Part shown: positions 45,329-54,300 of the stretch, in pieces
How the letters are laid out: every line of letters begins with the position of its first letter
Position numbering within the stretch: position 1 is the first letter of the stretch
DNA from: an uncultured Mucispirillum sp.
GTDB lineage: Bacteria > Chrysiogenota > Deferribacteres > Deferribacterales > Mucispirillaceae
NCBI GenBank assembly: GCA_944325215.1
Contig: CALUZC010000002.1
Span: forward strand, 62,001 to 126,000
Direction of reading: 5' to 3'
Length of the DNA: 64,000 nt
Program-made: the position numbers and the translations under genes
Notes under the pieces: generated by a model
Database searches by the model: none
The model's input: only the letters and a program-made list of their open reading frames with translations
Told to the model about the DNA's origin: nothing

Positions 45329-47185
45329 ATGAAAAATTTATCTACTAATGAGGCTTTAAGAAATATTGCAATTATTGCCCATGTTGACCATGGTAAAACT
45401 ACACTTGTTGATGCTATGTTTAAGCAAAGTGGTGTATATAGAGAAAACCAAGTGGCAGAAGAAAGAGCAATGGATAGTATGGATATTGAAAGAGAACGTG
45501 GTATTACTATTACTGCAAAAAACTGCTCTGTTAACTGGCATGGAACTAAAATTAATATTTTAGATACTCCAGGACACGCTGATTTTGGTGGTGAGGTTGA
45601 ACGTGCTTTATCTATGGTAGATGGTGCTATTTTACTTGTTGATGCTTCAGAAGGTCCACTGCCACAAACTCGTTTTGTTCTAAAAAAAGCTTTAGAAAAA
45701 GGCTTAAGAGTTATTGTTTGTATAAATAAAATAGATAGAAAAGATGCCCGCCCTCACGAAGTTATTGATGAAGTATTAGATTTATTTATAGATTTAGATG
45801 CCACAGAAGATCAGCTTGATTTCCCTATACTTTATGCTGTTGGAAGGGACGGTATCGCCTCTCTTACATTAGAAGAAAAAGGTAAAGATTTAAAACCACT
45901 TTTTGATATGATTTTAAAAGAAATCCCAGCCCCAACTTACGATGAAAATTCTTCATTTAAAATGCTTGTTTCAGATTTGGGCTATTCTGATTATCTTGGC
46001 AGGCTGGCTATTGGTAAAATTAGAAGTAATATTACAAAAATCAATGAAGGGCTTATTTATTTTAATGAATTAGGTGAAACAAAACCTGCTAAAGTTTCAA
46101 AAATACAGTCATATTCTGGTATGGAGTTAGTAGATAACCCTAATCCACAACCGGGAGATATTTTAGTTGTTGCTGGTATGCCCGAAGTAACTATTGGTGA
46201 TACAATATGTGCAAAAGATAATACAGAGCCACTTCCTAGAATTTCAGTTGATGAACCTACTGTTGCTATGAGATTTACTATTAATAAATCACCTTTGGCT
46301 GGTAAAGAAGGTAAAATCGTTCAAGCTGCTAAAATTAAAGAAAGGCTTGCAAAAGAAGTTTTAAGAAATGTGTCTATTAAAGTTGAAGATGCTGAAGAAA
46401 AAGACAGCTTTATTGTTAAAGGCAGGGGAGAATTACAGCTTGCTATTTTAATTGAAGAAATGCGAAGAGAAGGTTTTGAATTAAATGTTGGCAGACCTCA
46501 GGTTATTTTTAAGAAAAAAGATGGTGTTCGCTATGAACCTATTGAAAATGTTTATATAGACTGTGAAGAACAATTCTTAGGTGTTATTACAGAAAAATTA
46601 TCTATTAGAAAAGGTAGAATGACAAACCTTGTAAATAAAGGAACAGGCAGATGCCGTGCTGAATTTTCTGTTCCTTCTCGTGGTTTAATTGGTTATAGAG
46701 ATGATTTTTTAACAGATACAAAAGGAACTGGTATTATGAATACTCTTTTTGCAGGCTATGAAGAATACAGGGGAGAATTTCCTGTTCGTCATACTGGCTC
46801 TTTAGTATCAGATAGAGCTGGTGTTGCTGTTGGCTATGGTTTATTTCATTTAGAACCACGTGGTCAGCTTTTTGTAGTGCCGGGTGATCCCGTTTATGAA
46901 GGTATGGTTATTGGGGAATATAATAAGGATAACGATTTAAATGTAAACCCATGTAAAGAGAAAAAACTTACAAATATGAGAGCTTCAGGTAAAGATGATG
47001 CATTAACTTTACGCCCTATTCTTCCTATGACATTAGAAAAAGCAATTCATTTTATTACAGATGATGAAATGGTGGAAGTAACACCGCAATCTATACGTAT
47101 AAGAAAAACTATTCTTTCTGCTCAAGAAAGGCATACTTTAAGAGGTAAAATGCTTCAAGGTATGGAAGAAGAATTTAACGGATAA
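45329..47185 (+). CDS. typA: Ribosome-binding GTPase TypA/BipA
   Basis: Translational GTPase that assists 50S assembly and stress adaptation. G1 is AHVDHGKTT (18-26), G2 includes RERGITI, G3 is DTPGHADF, G4 is NKID. The C-terminal domain contains the SRGLIGYR motif typical of TypA and ends near TLRGKMLQGMEEEF. At 618 residues it is complete. GAGG lies before the ATG. It is monocistronic with a terminator downstream. Confidence 0.96.
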   Translation: MKNLSTNEALRNIAIIAHVDHGKTTLVDAMFKQSGVYRENQVAEERAMDSMDIERERGITITAKNCSVNWHGTKINILDTPGHADFGGEVERALSMVDGAILLVDASEGPLPQTRFVLKKALEKGLRVIVCINKIDRKDARPHEVIDEVLDLFIDLDATEDQLDFPILYAVGRDGIASLTLEEKGKDLKPLFDMILKEIPAPTYDENSSFKMLVSDLGYSDYLGRLAIGKIRSNITKINEGLIYFNELGETKPAKVSKIQSYSGMELVDNPNPQPGDILVVAGMPEVTIGDTICAKDNTEPLPRISVDEPTVAMRFTINKSPLAGKEGKIVQAAKIKERLAKEVLRNVSIKVEDAEEKDSFIVKGRGELQLAILIEEMRREGFELNVGRPQVIFKKKDGVRYEPIENVYIDCEEQFLGVITEKLSIRKGRMTNLVNKGTGRCRAEFSVPSRGLIGYRDDFLTDTKGTGIMNTLFAGYEEYRGEFPVRHTGSLVSDRAGVAVGYGLFHLEPRGQLFVVPGDPVYEGMVIGEYNKDNDLNVNPCKEKKLTNMRASGKDDALTLRPILPMTLEKAIHFITDDEMVEVTPQSIRIRKTILSAQERHTLRGKMLQGMEEEFNG

Positions 47186-47216
47186 AATAAATTATTATAT
47201 ATAGTTATTTATATAG

Positions 47217-47255
47217 ATGCTTTAATTTACTTTTGTAGATTAAAGCATTTTTTTT
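47217..47255 (+). terminator. Rho-independent terminator of typA
   Basis: Ten-base-pair stem ATGCTTTAAT/ATTAAAGCAT (47217-47226 with 47239-47248), followed by eight T. Confidence 0.85.
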
Positions 47256-47270
47256 ATATTTCTTATTTTA

Positions 47271-47385
47271 TTTATTAATATAATTGCTTTTATTCTTGTT
47301 GTATACTCTTTTAGTTTCTATTATTCATTTACTTTATTTATATTTCTATGTATTTATTTTTACATAATTTACATTTTATTAATTC
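47271..47385. repeat. Diverged direct repeat, copy 1
   Basis: Shares TTTATTAATATAATTGCTT, ACTTTATTTATATTTCTA and ATTTATTTTTACATAATTTA in order with 47557-47667. Low complexity limits confidence, but the order and spacing of shared blocks argue for a true duplication. Confidence 0.55.
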
Positions 47386-47556
47386 ATTATTATATAACTA
47401 TTTATTACTTAACTACTTTTTTGATTTTTTATAATTTTTTACTTTTATTACTTAAATAATAAATAGTTTATAGTATAATTATATTATTTATTACAAATAT
47501 GCATTAGTTTACCTGCAAACTAAAGTATATTTACTTTTTCTTTATTCTTTTTGTTC

Positions 47557-47667
47557 TTTATTAATATAATTGCTTGTTTATACTCCTTAGTTTTTCATTA
47601 TTCAATTACTTTATTTATATTTCTATACATTTATTTTTACATAATTTACAATATGTTAATGCATTGT
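47557..47667. repeat. Diverged direct repeat, copy 2
   Basis: Second copy of the segment at 47271-47385, 286 bases away. Confidence 0.55.
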
Positions 47668-47878
47668 TTTATTATTTATATTTTTTTATATGTTATAATT
47701 TTTTACTTGATTATTTTATTATTTTATTATTTTAAACTTTATTATATTTTCTTATGAGTTTATTAATTTATTCAATTATTATTTTTATATTATTTTTCAT
47801 CACTAATATAGTGAATTATCTTTAATTATCTTAATAAATAATTTATTTAATGCATTAATTTATATATAATATTATTTA

Positions 47879-48382
47879 TTATATACATTTACCTGTTGTA
47901 ATATCACTTAATGCTTTTAATTTTCTATTTTCTATTATAAATTTTTGTTCATAACATGTTTCATCAGCTGAATCTGCTGGTATATATTTCATTATAATAC
48001 CCCTACTTTCTTTTTTGCTTAAAGGAATAGATATATACCTTTCACCATTTATTTCCATTGCTGTTATTTCATTTATATTGTAATCTGCAAATATATTCTC
48101 ATCTACCTTACCATTTGATACATCAACTAATGTAAGATACATACAGCCTGTTCCACAGCTATTCCTAACTATTGCATATTTTCCATTATAATTTATTGTT
48201 AATTCTACTGCTTTATTTATATCGTTAAATATTAATCCTTCTTCTTTTCTATAACCTTCTGGCAGCACTATTTTTCCATTATATTTATTTTCTGCAGGAT
48301 AATTTTTAAAAAATGCATCTTCTTGACCATAACATATTGATATACTTATTAATAAAAACATTGTAACAAATATTTTTTTCAT
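47879..48382 (-). CDS. Small secreted protein of unknown function
   Basis: 167 residues with a clean signal peptide (about 1-19, ending CYGQ), so periplasmic or outer-membrane associated. The mature part has four Cys: CGTGC in the middle (two close together), one near the C-terminus in DETCYEQ and one in the last residues (GKCI). That spacing would allow two disulfides. I do not recognise a family. It lies behind the hydrogenase operon but is separated from it by a terminator, so it is probably independent. Confidence 0.75.
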   Translation of the reverse strand: MKKIFVTMFLLISISICYGQEDAFFKNYPAENKYNGKIVLPEGYRKEEGLIFNDINKAVELTINYNGKYAIVRNSCGTGCMYLTLVDVSNGKVDENIFADYNINEITAMEINGERYISIPLSKKESRGIIMKYIPADSADETCYEQKFIIENRKLKALSDITTGKCI

Positions 48383-48411
48383 ATTTCACTCCATTTTGTA
48401 ATATATTTTTG

Positions 48412-48446
48412 TAAAAAATAAAGGGAAAATTTTACTTTCCCCTTTA
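48412..48446 (-). terminator. Rho-independent terminator of the hydrogenase operon
   Basis: On the minus strand an AAAGGGGAAA stem pairs with TTTCCCTTT (one bulge) and is followed by a T run; it lies 25-55 bases after the hybC stop. Confidence 0.75.
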
Positions 48447-48469
48447 CATAATCTATCAGTTTTTCATTA

Positions 48470-50176
48470 CTATCTGATACGAACGTTAATGCCCTCTTTA
48501 CCTTCTGGGTCAACAGTGTGAACGGCACAAGCAATACATGGGTCAAAAGAGTGGATAGAACGAATAATTTCAAGTGGTTCTTCCATTCTTGCCACAGGAA
48601 GATTCATTAATGATTCTTCGTAAGGTCCTTGTCTGCCTTGGTCATCTCTTGGACCTGCTGTCCAAGTTGATGGAACTACTGCACTATAGTTTTCTATTAC
48701 ACCATTTTTAATTTTTACCCAGTGAGAAAGCATACCACGTGGAGCTTCGTTAAAACCTGCACCTTGGAATTCACCTTGTGGAACTTCTTTTAAATAGTTT
48801 ACATATTTTTGGTCTGTTTTGCAGTTATCAAGTAATGTTTCAAGACATATTTCTGCATGATCAACCATTAATAATGCTCTTATTGCTCTTGCAGCATTTC
48901 TACCCATAATTGAGTTTAATTGACTTAATTGGATACCTGCTTTAGCTGCTACAAAATCCACATATTTTTTTACAACAGGGTCGCCACCATAGTAACCAGC
49001 TAATACTTGTGCTATAGGACCAGTTTGTGTAACCTGGTTTTCAAACCTTGGTGATTTTGCCCAAGAGTATTTACCGTTTTCGTCCCAGTCTGTGTATGAT
49101 GGAACTTGGTCACCATCATATGGGTGAAGTGTATCTTTAGAGTTTTTATACCAAGAGTGTGTAGTATTTTCTGTAATACCATCTCTTAAAAATGCATCTT
49201 TCCATGTTTTTATTTCTCTAAATTGAGTTCCGTTAATAACACCACCTTTTAAACCAAATTTTGTTAATTCAGAATTCATTGGAACTTCTGGAACTGCAAT
49301 GTAGTTTTCAGAACATTTACCTAAATTAAAATATTCTTTATACGCACTACCTATTGCAATAACATCAGGAATATATGCACCCCTTACAAATGCTGCAACT
49401 TCACCAAGAAGTTTTTTAATCCATTGAATTCTTTCCATATTAAGTGCTGCCATACTGTCAAAGTTAATTGCAGTAGATACACCACCAACTGTTAAGTTTT
49501 GGATATGTGGGTTTTTACTACCAATAATAGCAACTGCTTCAGCAATTTTTCTTTGGTATTCTAATGCTTCTAAATAGTGAGCAAAGCCTAATAAGTTTAT
49601 TTCTGGAGTTAATCTCATTGCTGGGTGACCCCAGTAACCTGTTCCATAAATACCTAAACTTTTAGTAGTTTTAAAAGATACTAATCTTTCTTTAGCATTT
49701 TTTAATGCATTAAAAGAGTTTGTTGCCCATGCTTGACCAACTGGTGAATAATCAGCAAGTGATTCTGCTATTTTTGCAGCTGCCTGAGGGTCTGCTTCTG
49801 TTGCACTAATAATATCAACCCAGTCTAATGCTGTTAAATGATAGAAATGCACTATATAGTCTTGTAAACACTGCATTGTGCTAACTAAGTTTCTTAATAA
49901 GTGTGCATTTAATGGAACTTCCACACCTAATGCATCTTCTACTGTTCTAATAGAACATAATGCGTGAGTAGTAGTACAAACACCACAAAAACGTTGTGTC
50001 ATAGCCCATGCACTACGTGGGTCTTTACCTCTCATTATTGTTTCAATTCCTCTAAATGCTTGAGCTGATGACCAAGAGTTTGATACTTTACCACCTGCTA
50101 CTTCAACATCTATACGGAGGTGTCCTTCTATCCTTGTAATAGGGTCAACTGTAATTCTATTTCCATTAACTGGCAT
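48470..50176 (-). CDS. hybC: [NiFe] hydrogenase large subunit (HybC type)
   Basis: Catalytic subunit of a periplasmic H2-oxidising hydrogenase. The nickel is held by Cys64 and Cys67 in RFCGVCTTTH and by Cys547 and Cys550 in DPCIACAVH. A 15-residue tail follows His553; in this family it is cut off by a HybD-type protease after metal insertion, so maturation enzymes must be encoded elsewhere. The 568-residue length matches E. coli HybC. It is last in the hybO-hybA-hybB-hybC order. Its partner's Tat signal would carry it across the membrane. Confidence 0.96.
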   Translation of the reverse strand: MPVNGNRITVDPITRIEGHLRIDVEVAGGKVSNSWSSAQAFRGIETIMRGKDPRSAWAMTQRFCGVCTTTHALCSIRTVEDALGVEVPLNAHLLRNLVSTMQCLQDYIVHFYHLTALDWVDIISATEADPQAAAKIAESLADYSPVGQAWATNSFNALKNAKERLVSFKTTKSLGIYGTGYWGHPAMRLTPEINLLGFAHYLEALEYQRKIAEAVAIIGSKNPHIQNLTVGGVSTAINFDSMAALNMERIQWIKKLLGEVAAFVRGAYIPDVIAIGSAYKEYFNLGKCSENYIAVPEVPMNSELTKFGLKGGVINGTQFREIKTWKDAFLRDGITENTTHSWYKNSKDTLHPYDGDQVPSYTDWDENGKYSWAKSPRFENQVTQTGPIAQVLAGYYGGDPVVKKYVDFVAAKAGIQLSQLNSIMGRNAARAIRALLMVDHAEICLETLLDNCKTDQKYVNYLKEVPQGEFQGAGFNEAPRGMLSHWVKIKNGVIENYSAVVPSTWTAGPRDDQGRQGPYEESLMNLPVARMEEPLEIIRSIHSFDPCIACAVHTVDPEGKEGINVRIR

Positions 50177-50252
50177 ATAATTTCTCCTTTTTCAATTTTT
50201 TGGGTTATTACCCATTTAGCATTTTTTGTATGCTTTTATCTACATAAGTAGA

Positions 50253-51449
50253 TTAATGTTTGTGCCCATGTTTTTCTAAATTAGGTAAAACTGGAGTTAA
50301 TTTCACAAGCACCATATAACCTAATATTTCAATTGCAACAAATCCAACAGTTATTAAAAATTCTAATAAACTTGGGAAATATGCATGGTATTCAGGACCA
50401 GGGCTAAAACCAACGTTGTAAACACCTATCCTATACATACCACCACCGATTAATAAAAGCATACCTATTAAAAAGATACCACTTTCACTTTTTGCATATC
50501 TGCAGGCAAGAACCATTAATGCTGGAACAATAACTAATATTAATTCAAGCCAGAACCAAATTGCTCTACCAGAAAATGCAAATGCATTTGACCAGCCACC
50601 ATTTAATGTTACAGAAATTACCCTTACGATTAACCAGAAGAACACGATATATGGTATTACTTTTGCTAAATCAACTATCTCTTTTTCAAATGGTCGTTTT
50701 AAAAGCCTAGTAGAAAGCACTGTTTCAAAAGCTGTAATTGCAAAACCCATTAAAATTGCATTACTTAAGAATAATAATGGTAAGAATCCTGTCTGCCACA
50801 TAGGGTCTAATTTATACCCCATAAGAACATAAAGTGTTCCAAGTGAAGACTGGTGCATTGTAGGAAGTGTTGCACCAATTGCTACAATTACAAATAATGC
50901 TTTAGAGAAACGTTTTTCCCATGTTTTACCAAATTGCACTAATTTTGGTGATTTTTTTTCATCTTCATCTGCAAATCTTTCAAATACAGCTGGAAGATAT
51001 TCAAGTATAAGCACTACGCAGTATGCCATAATACAAAGGGCAACTTCAAAAAGTGCTGAATTAGGGTTCATTCTGCTAGGAACAAAAAAGCTGTATGAGT
51101 TCCAATATCTACCAATATCCACCATAACGGATAAACCTGCTAAGCTGTATCCAAACATACTTGCAAGCACTGCAGAGCGAACCATAGCATGATATTTAAA
51201 ATTGTTCATTACATATACTGTTAAAGCTAATACATAGCCACCGCAGGCAATGGCAGAACCTGTTGCCACATCATAAGAAAGCCATATACCCCAAGGATAA
51301 CCATTGGAAAGGTTTGAAACAGCTCCTATACCTGCAACGTATCTATATGCTACAATAGCCATACCAAGAAGCACTACTGCCAAAACTCCATAAAAAGCAG
51401 GAGTTAATATAGGCGCTCTATGAACTGCATATTCTCTTTGACTGCTCAT
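50253..51449 (-). CDS. hybB: Hydrogenase integral membrane subunit HybB (NrfD family)
   Basis: Membrane protein of 398 residues with about ten predicted helices, the quinone-interacting subunit that takes electrons from HybA. The NGYPWGIWLSYDVATG segment near residue 50 is characteristic of HybB/NrfD proteins. It binds no heme in the family. It follows hybA by three bases and is followed by hybC after 76 bases. Confidence 0.93.
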   Translation of the reverse strand: MSSQREYAVHRAPILTPAFYGVLAVVLLGMAIVAYRYVAGIGAVSNLSNGYPWGIWLSYDVATGSAIACGGYVLALTVYVMNNFKYHAMVRSAVLASMFGYSLAGLSVMVDIGRYWNSYSFFVPSRMNPNSALFEVALCIMAYCVVLILEYLPAVFERFADEDEKKSPKLVQFGKTWEKRFSKALFVIVAIGATLPTMHQSSLGTLYVLMGYKLDPMWQTGFLPLLFLSNAILMGFAITAFETVLSTRLLKRPFEKEIVDLAKVIPYIVFFWLIVRVISVTLNGGWSNAFAFSGRAIWFWLELILVIVPALMVLACRYAKSESGIFLIGMLLLIGGGMYRIGVYNVGFSPGPEYHAYFPSLLEFLITVGFVAIEILGYMVLVKLTPVLPNLEKHGHKH

Positions 51450-51452
51450 ATT

Positions 51453-52538
51453 CTATCCCTCCTTATTATTATGGTGTTCTTCTTGTTCATGGTGTTTTTT
51501 ATTGTTGCGGTTTACAACAAATGCTAACAATGCAAAAAGGCTGATAGGTGCTATACCATATTTATAGATAGTATGCTGAATACCTTCAGATTTATATGCA
51601 GTAGCTCTATCACCTATTTTATCAACAGGAAAATCAAGTTTTCTAAAGTCAACAGCAGAGATTATAAGCTCACCTGTTCCACCATAGATTTTTTCACCAA
51701 GAACAGATTCACCACGTGCTGTATCTTCATAATATTTATTTTCGCCTTTTTCTTTTGACTGAGCTATACGGCTTTTAGCAAGCTCTAATAAATCCTGCCT
51801 TCTGCCATATAAAACTGCACCTGTTGGGCACACTTTTGTGCAGGCAGTGCCTTTATTAGGGTTATCTTTATATGTGGCGTTACCGTTTGCATCAATATCA
51901 AAATCATTTGTTTTTGGATTGATAGTAGAACGGCACATATCACATTTAGTGATTTTTGCATTAGCCCTGTGCCAATCAAAAGCTGGTATATTAAATGGAC
52001 AAGCCATTTGACAATAACGGCAGCCAATACACCTGTTAGGGTCATAAGTAACAACACCATCATCTTTATCTTTTTGTAATGCACTTACAGGACAAGCTGA
52101 TACACAGCCCGGTTTTTTACAGTGCATACAGTTTTGTTTGATAAAGTGTGCTTTACCTTCTTCATCAACATGTTTTTTGATGATTGTTCTCATTCTGTAA
52201 TCAAGCCCGTTAACAACTATCCATGGTTTATCTGGACTGAACTGGTCTTCCTTAGCAATAACAGGAATAATATCATTTCTTTCAATGAAATTAAGTTCTT
52301 CTAACGGCTTGTCTAAATTATCTTTTCTATGTAAAAAGTTTGTTTCATAGCAAGCTACAACGCAAGTTTGGCAACCAATACATACAGTAGAATCATAAAA
52401 TTTTACCATTGTATTTTCAGCAAAAGGTGCATTTTCGTCCTCTGAAGCTATTGTATAAGACGGAGTTAATGTGATTGCACCTGCTGCTGCCACTGTTCCT
52501 GCAGCCGCTTTTAAAAAATCGCGTCTATTTGTTTTCAT
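51453..52538 (-). CDS. hybA: Hydrogenase ferredoxin-like subunit HybA
   Basis: Periplasmic FeS protein linking the HybOC core to HybB. A Tat signal (NRRDFLKAAAG, from residue 4) is followed by four 4Fe-4S motifs: CIGCQTCVVAC, CMHCKKPGCVSAC, CIGCRYCQMAC and a split CDMC...CTKVC. A C-terminal membrane anchor (about 325-345) precedes a His-rich tail. The start at 52538 is preferred over 52568 because AGGAG lies seven bases upstream and the Tat motif is then correctly placed. It overlaps hybO by 14 bases. Confidence 0.95.
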   Translation of the reverse strand: MKTNRRDFLKAAAGTVAAAGAITLTPSYTIASEDENAPFAENTMVKFYDSTVCIGCQTCVVACYETNFLHRKDNLDKPLEELNFIERNDIIPVIAKEDQFSPDKPWIVVNGLDYRMRTIIKKHVDEEGKAHFIKQNCMHCKKPGCVSACPVSALQKDKDDGVVTYDPNRCIGCRYCQMACPFNIPAFDWHRANAKITKCDMCRSTINPKTNDFDIDANGNATYKDNPNKGTACTKVCPTGAVLYGRRQDLLELAKSRIAQSKEKGENKYYEDTARGESVLGEKIYGGTGELIISAVDFRKLDFPVDKIGDRATAYKSEGIQHTIYKYGIAPISLFALLAFVVNRNNKKHHEQEEHHNNKEG

Positions 52539-53691
52539 CCTCTGGCTCCTTAGGAAGTTTTCCTGCATACATTACACCTGCACCAATTGCAGCGCCTACA
52601 AGTCCACCAACAACTGCAGCTTGAGCTGCTGATGATTCTTTACCTTTACCTAATGTTTCAGGTGCACTTGCATATGGTCTTGGTTGAGCCACTTTTGCTA
52701 ATGAGAATAAACTATCTTTGAATAATACATTTCCTTCTGTACAACCTATACATGGGCAGCCATTACCAATAGGCCACGCAGCTCCATCATTAAAGTGAAT
52801 GATTGAGCAGTTTGCATATGTTTCAGGACCTTTACAACCCATGTGATATAAACACCAGCCATTTCTGTGGCCTTCATCACCAAACTCTCTTACAAACCTG
52901 CCTGCATCAAAATGAGGCCTACGTTCGCAATGTTCGTGGATTAATCTGCCGTATGCAAATGTTGGACGGTGAGCAAGCTCATCTTTTATATCAAAATTTT
53001 CTTTTGGTGGTATTTTTGGTCCTTTTTCTGGAAGTTTACCAAATGTAGCAAAGTATAATATTACACTTAAAATATTATATGGGTTAGGTGGACAGCCAGG
53101 GATAGAGATATATTTTGCTTGTAATGCTTCTTCATTCCAGTTCATATCATCAACTAATATATCTATCACACCTTTTGCTTTTGTAGGGTTTGGTTCAATA
53201 GCAACAATACCACCACTTGTAGCACAAGCACCAAGTGATACAACTACCATTGCTTTTTCAGCAGCCTCTTTAAAAGACTGTAATGCAGTTTTACCACCAA
53301 TTTGGCAGCAAACAGCCATATCATCAGTAGGAATAGAGCCTTCAATAACTAAAATGTATTTACCAGCATGCTTTTCAATAGCTTCATGAAGTGCTTTCTC
53401 AGCCTGGTCACCTGCACCAGCCATTAATGTTTCTTGATATTCAAGATTAATAATATCAAGCACTACTTCTGCTATGCTTGGGTGGTTAGCTCTTAAAAGA
53501 GCCTCAGAACAACCTGTACACTCTTGATAATGGAGCCAAATAACTGGTGGACGATTATCCTGATTGTCTGCTTGAGCAACAACTTGTTCAGCCATTGCAA
53601 TTGGTAATCCCATGACTGCAGTTGCTGTTGAAACTGTTTTCATGAAATCACGCCTAGTTATCCCTGCGGATAAAAAACTACGTTCGATCAT
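52525..53691 (-). CDS. hybO: [NiFe] hydrogenase small subunit (HybO type)
   Basis: Electron-transferring subunit with three FeS clusters. A Tat signal (ITRRDFMK, residues 9-16) exports the folded HybO-HybC pair. The proximal-cluster motif ECTGCSEA is near residue 58, and further cysteines lie in GCPPNPYN, GCKGPETYANC and CPCIGC. A C-terminal membrane helix (about 355-375) anchors it. The start at 53691 is chosen because a GGGGG run lies five bases upstream; a longer frame from 53736 has no ribosome site. It is first in the operon, with two palindromes upstream. Confidence 0.95.
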   Translation of the reverse strand: MIERSFLSAGITRRDFMKTVSTATAVMGLPIAMAEQVVAQADNQDNRPPVIWLHYQECTGCSEALLRANHPSIAEVVLDIINLEYQETLMAGAGDQAEKALHEAIEKHAGKYILVIEGSIPTDDMAVCCQIGGKTALQSFKEAAEKAMVVVSLGACATSGGIVAIEPNPTKAKGVIDILVDDMNWNEEALQAKYISIPGCPPNPYNILSVILYFATFGKLPEKGPKIPPKENFDIKDELAHRPTFAYGRLIHEHCERRPHFDAGRFVREFGDEGHRNGWCLYHMGCKGPETYANCSIIHFNDGAAWPIGNGCPCIGCTEGNVLFKDSLFSLAKVAQPRPYASAPETLGKGKESSAAQAAVVGGLVGAAIGAGVMYAGKLPKEPEDENK

Positions 53692-53764
53692 ACAAACCCC
53701 CTTGTGCCACACATCGTTAGTGGTGCGTTTGCACATAATTTTTATTTATATTATATATTTATAT

Positions 53765-53778
53765 CATGGCGTACCATG
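53765..53778. promoter_or_regulatory. Palindrome CATGG-N4-CCATG upstream of hybO
   Basis: Perfect 5-bp arms around CGTA, 74-87 bases upstream of the hybO ATG. Possible operator for the hydrogenase operon; the binding protein is unknown. Confidence 0.5.
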
Positions 53779-53829
53779 TAATAATGCAATATAAAACATA
53801 AAACTTTGATACTTTTCTGAAATAATACC

Positions 53830-53859
53830 ATATCAGTATAGGCACATACACACTGATAT
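53830..53859. promoter_or_regulatory. 30-bp inverted repeat upstream of hybO
   Basis: Arms ATATCAGT (53830-53837) and ACTGATAT (53852-53859) are perfect and 14 bases apart. Possible regulator-binding site. Confidence 0.45.
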
Positions 53860-54164
53860 ATTATACTTATACCATACTTTTAAAAATAAAACAATAGATT
53901 TAATTGTTTTGCCTTAAAAAAATTTATTATATTTATTTTTTTTGCTGATTTTGTAACATATTAATAAATAAGAAGTTATTATCATAGTAAATTACTAGAA
54001 ATTATGTTTATGGTTATATTTTTTGAAAAATTTAGAATTTTTATTATATAATTTTTATGTTTTAACTTATAATTGAAATATAAAATTTAATTACTAATCA
54101 TAAAAAGACTATTTTTATCTTTTTAAAAAAATATAATCCTAGTATTTACTAGACAATTCAAGGA

Positions 54165-54207
54165 AATTTAAAAAACAAATTGTGCCTTAAAAAATAAGGC
54201 ACAATTT
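54165..54207 (-). terminator. Rho-independent terminator of pyk
   Basis: A 13-bp perfect stem (54177-54189 with 54195-54207) is followed on the minus strand by a T-rich tail; it lies about 95 bases after the pyk stop. Confidence 0.8.
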
Positions 54208-54300
54208 AAGATGTATTAAAGAAAGTGTAATTATATATGTATATGTGATTATATAAATATAACTATTTATACTAATAATATATTAATATTCCATATATTT

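Larger units (their letters stand above)
47256..47878. other. T-rich intergenic region with a diverged direct repeat
   Basis: About 620 bases, very AT-rich with T-heavy plus strand. A segment of roughly 112 bases beginning TTTATTAATATAATTGCTT at 47271 recurs with drift at 47557. Open frames here (for example 47551-47757) consist of repeated Ile, Tyr, Phe and Leu and lack ribosome sites, so I do not call them genes. Confidence 0.6.
53692..54164. other. Regulatory region upstream of the hydrogenase operon
   Basis: About 470 bases without a gene, between the pyk terminator and hybO. It contains two inverted repeats (53765-53778 and 53830-53859, listed separately) and otherwise AT-rich sequence with no reading frame that I trust. 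No sigma-54 promoter was obvious. Confidence 0.6.

Noticed and set aside
47551-47757. 68-residue open frame on the plus strand
   Set aside because: It is low-complexity Ile, Tyr, Phe and Leu sequence from T-rich DNA, has no ribosome site and falls in the repeat.
48379-48573. 64-residue open frame on the minus strand overlapping the end of hybC
   Set aside because: It lies largely inside hybC in another frame and across the operon terminator.
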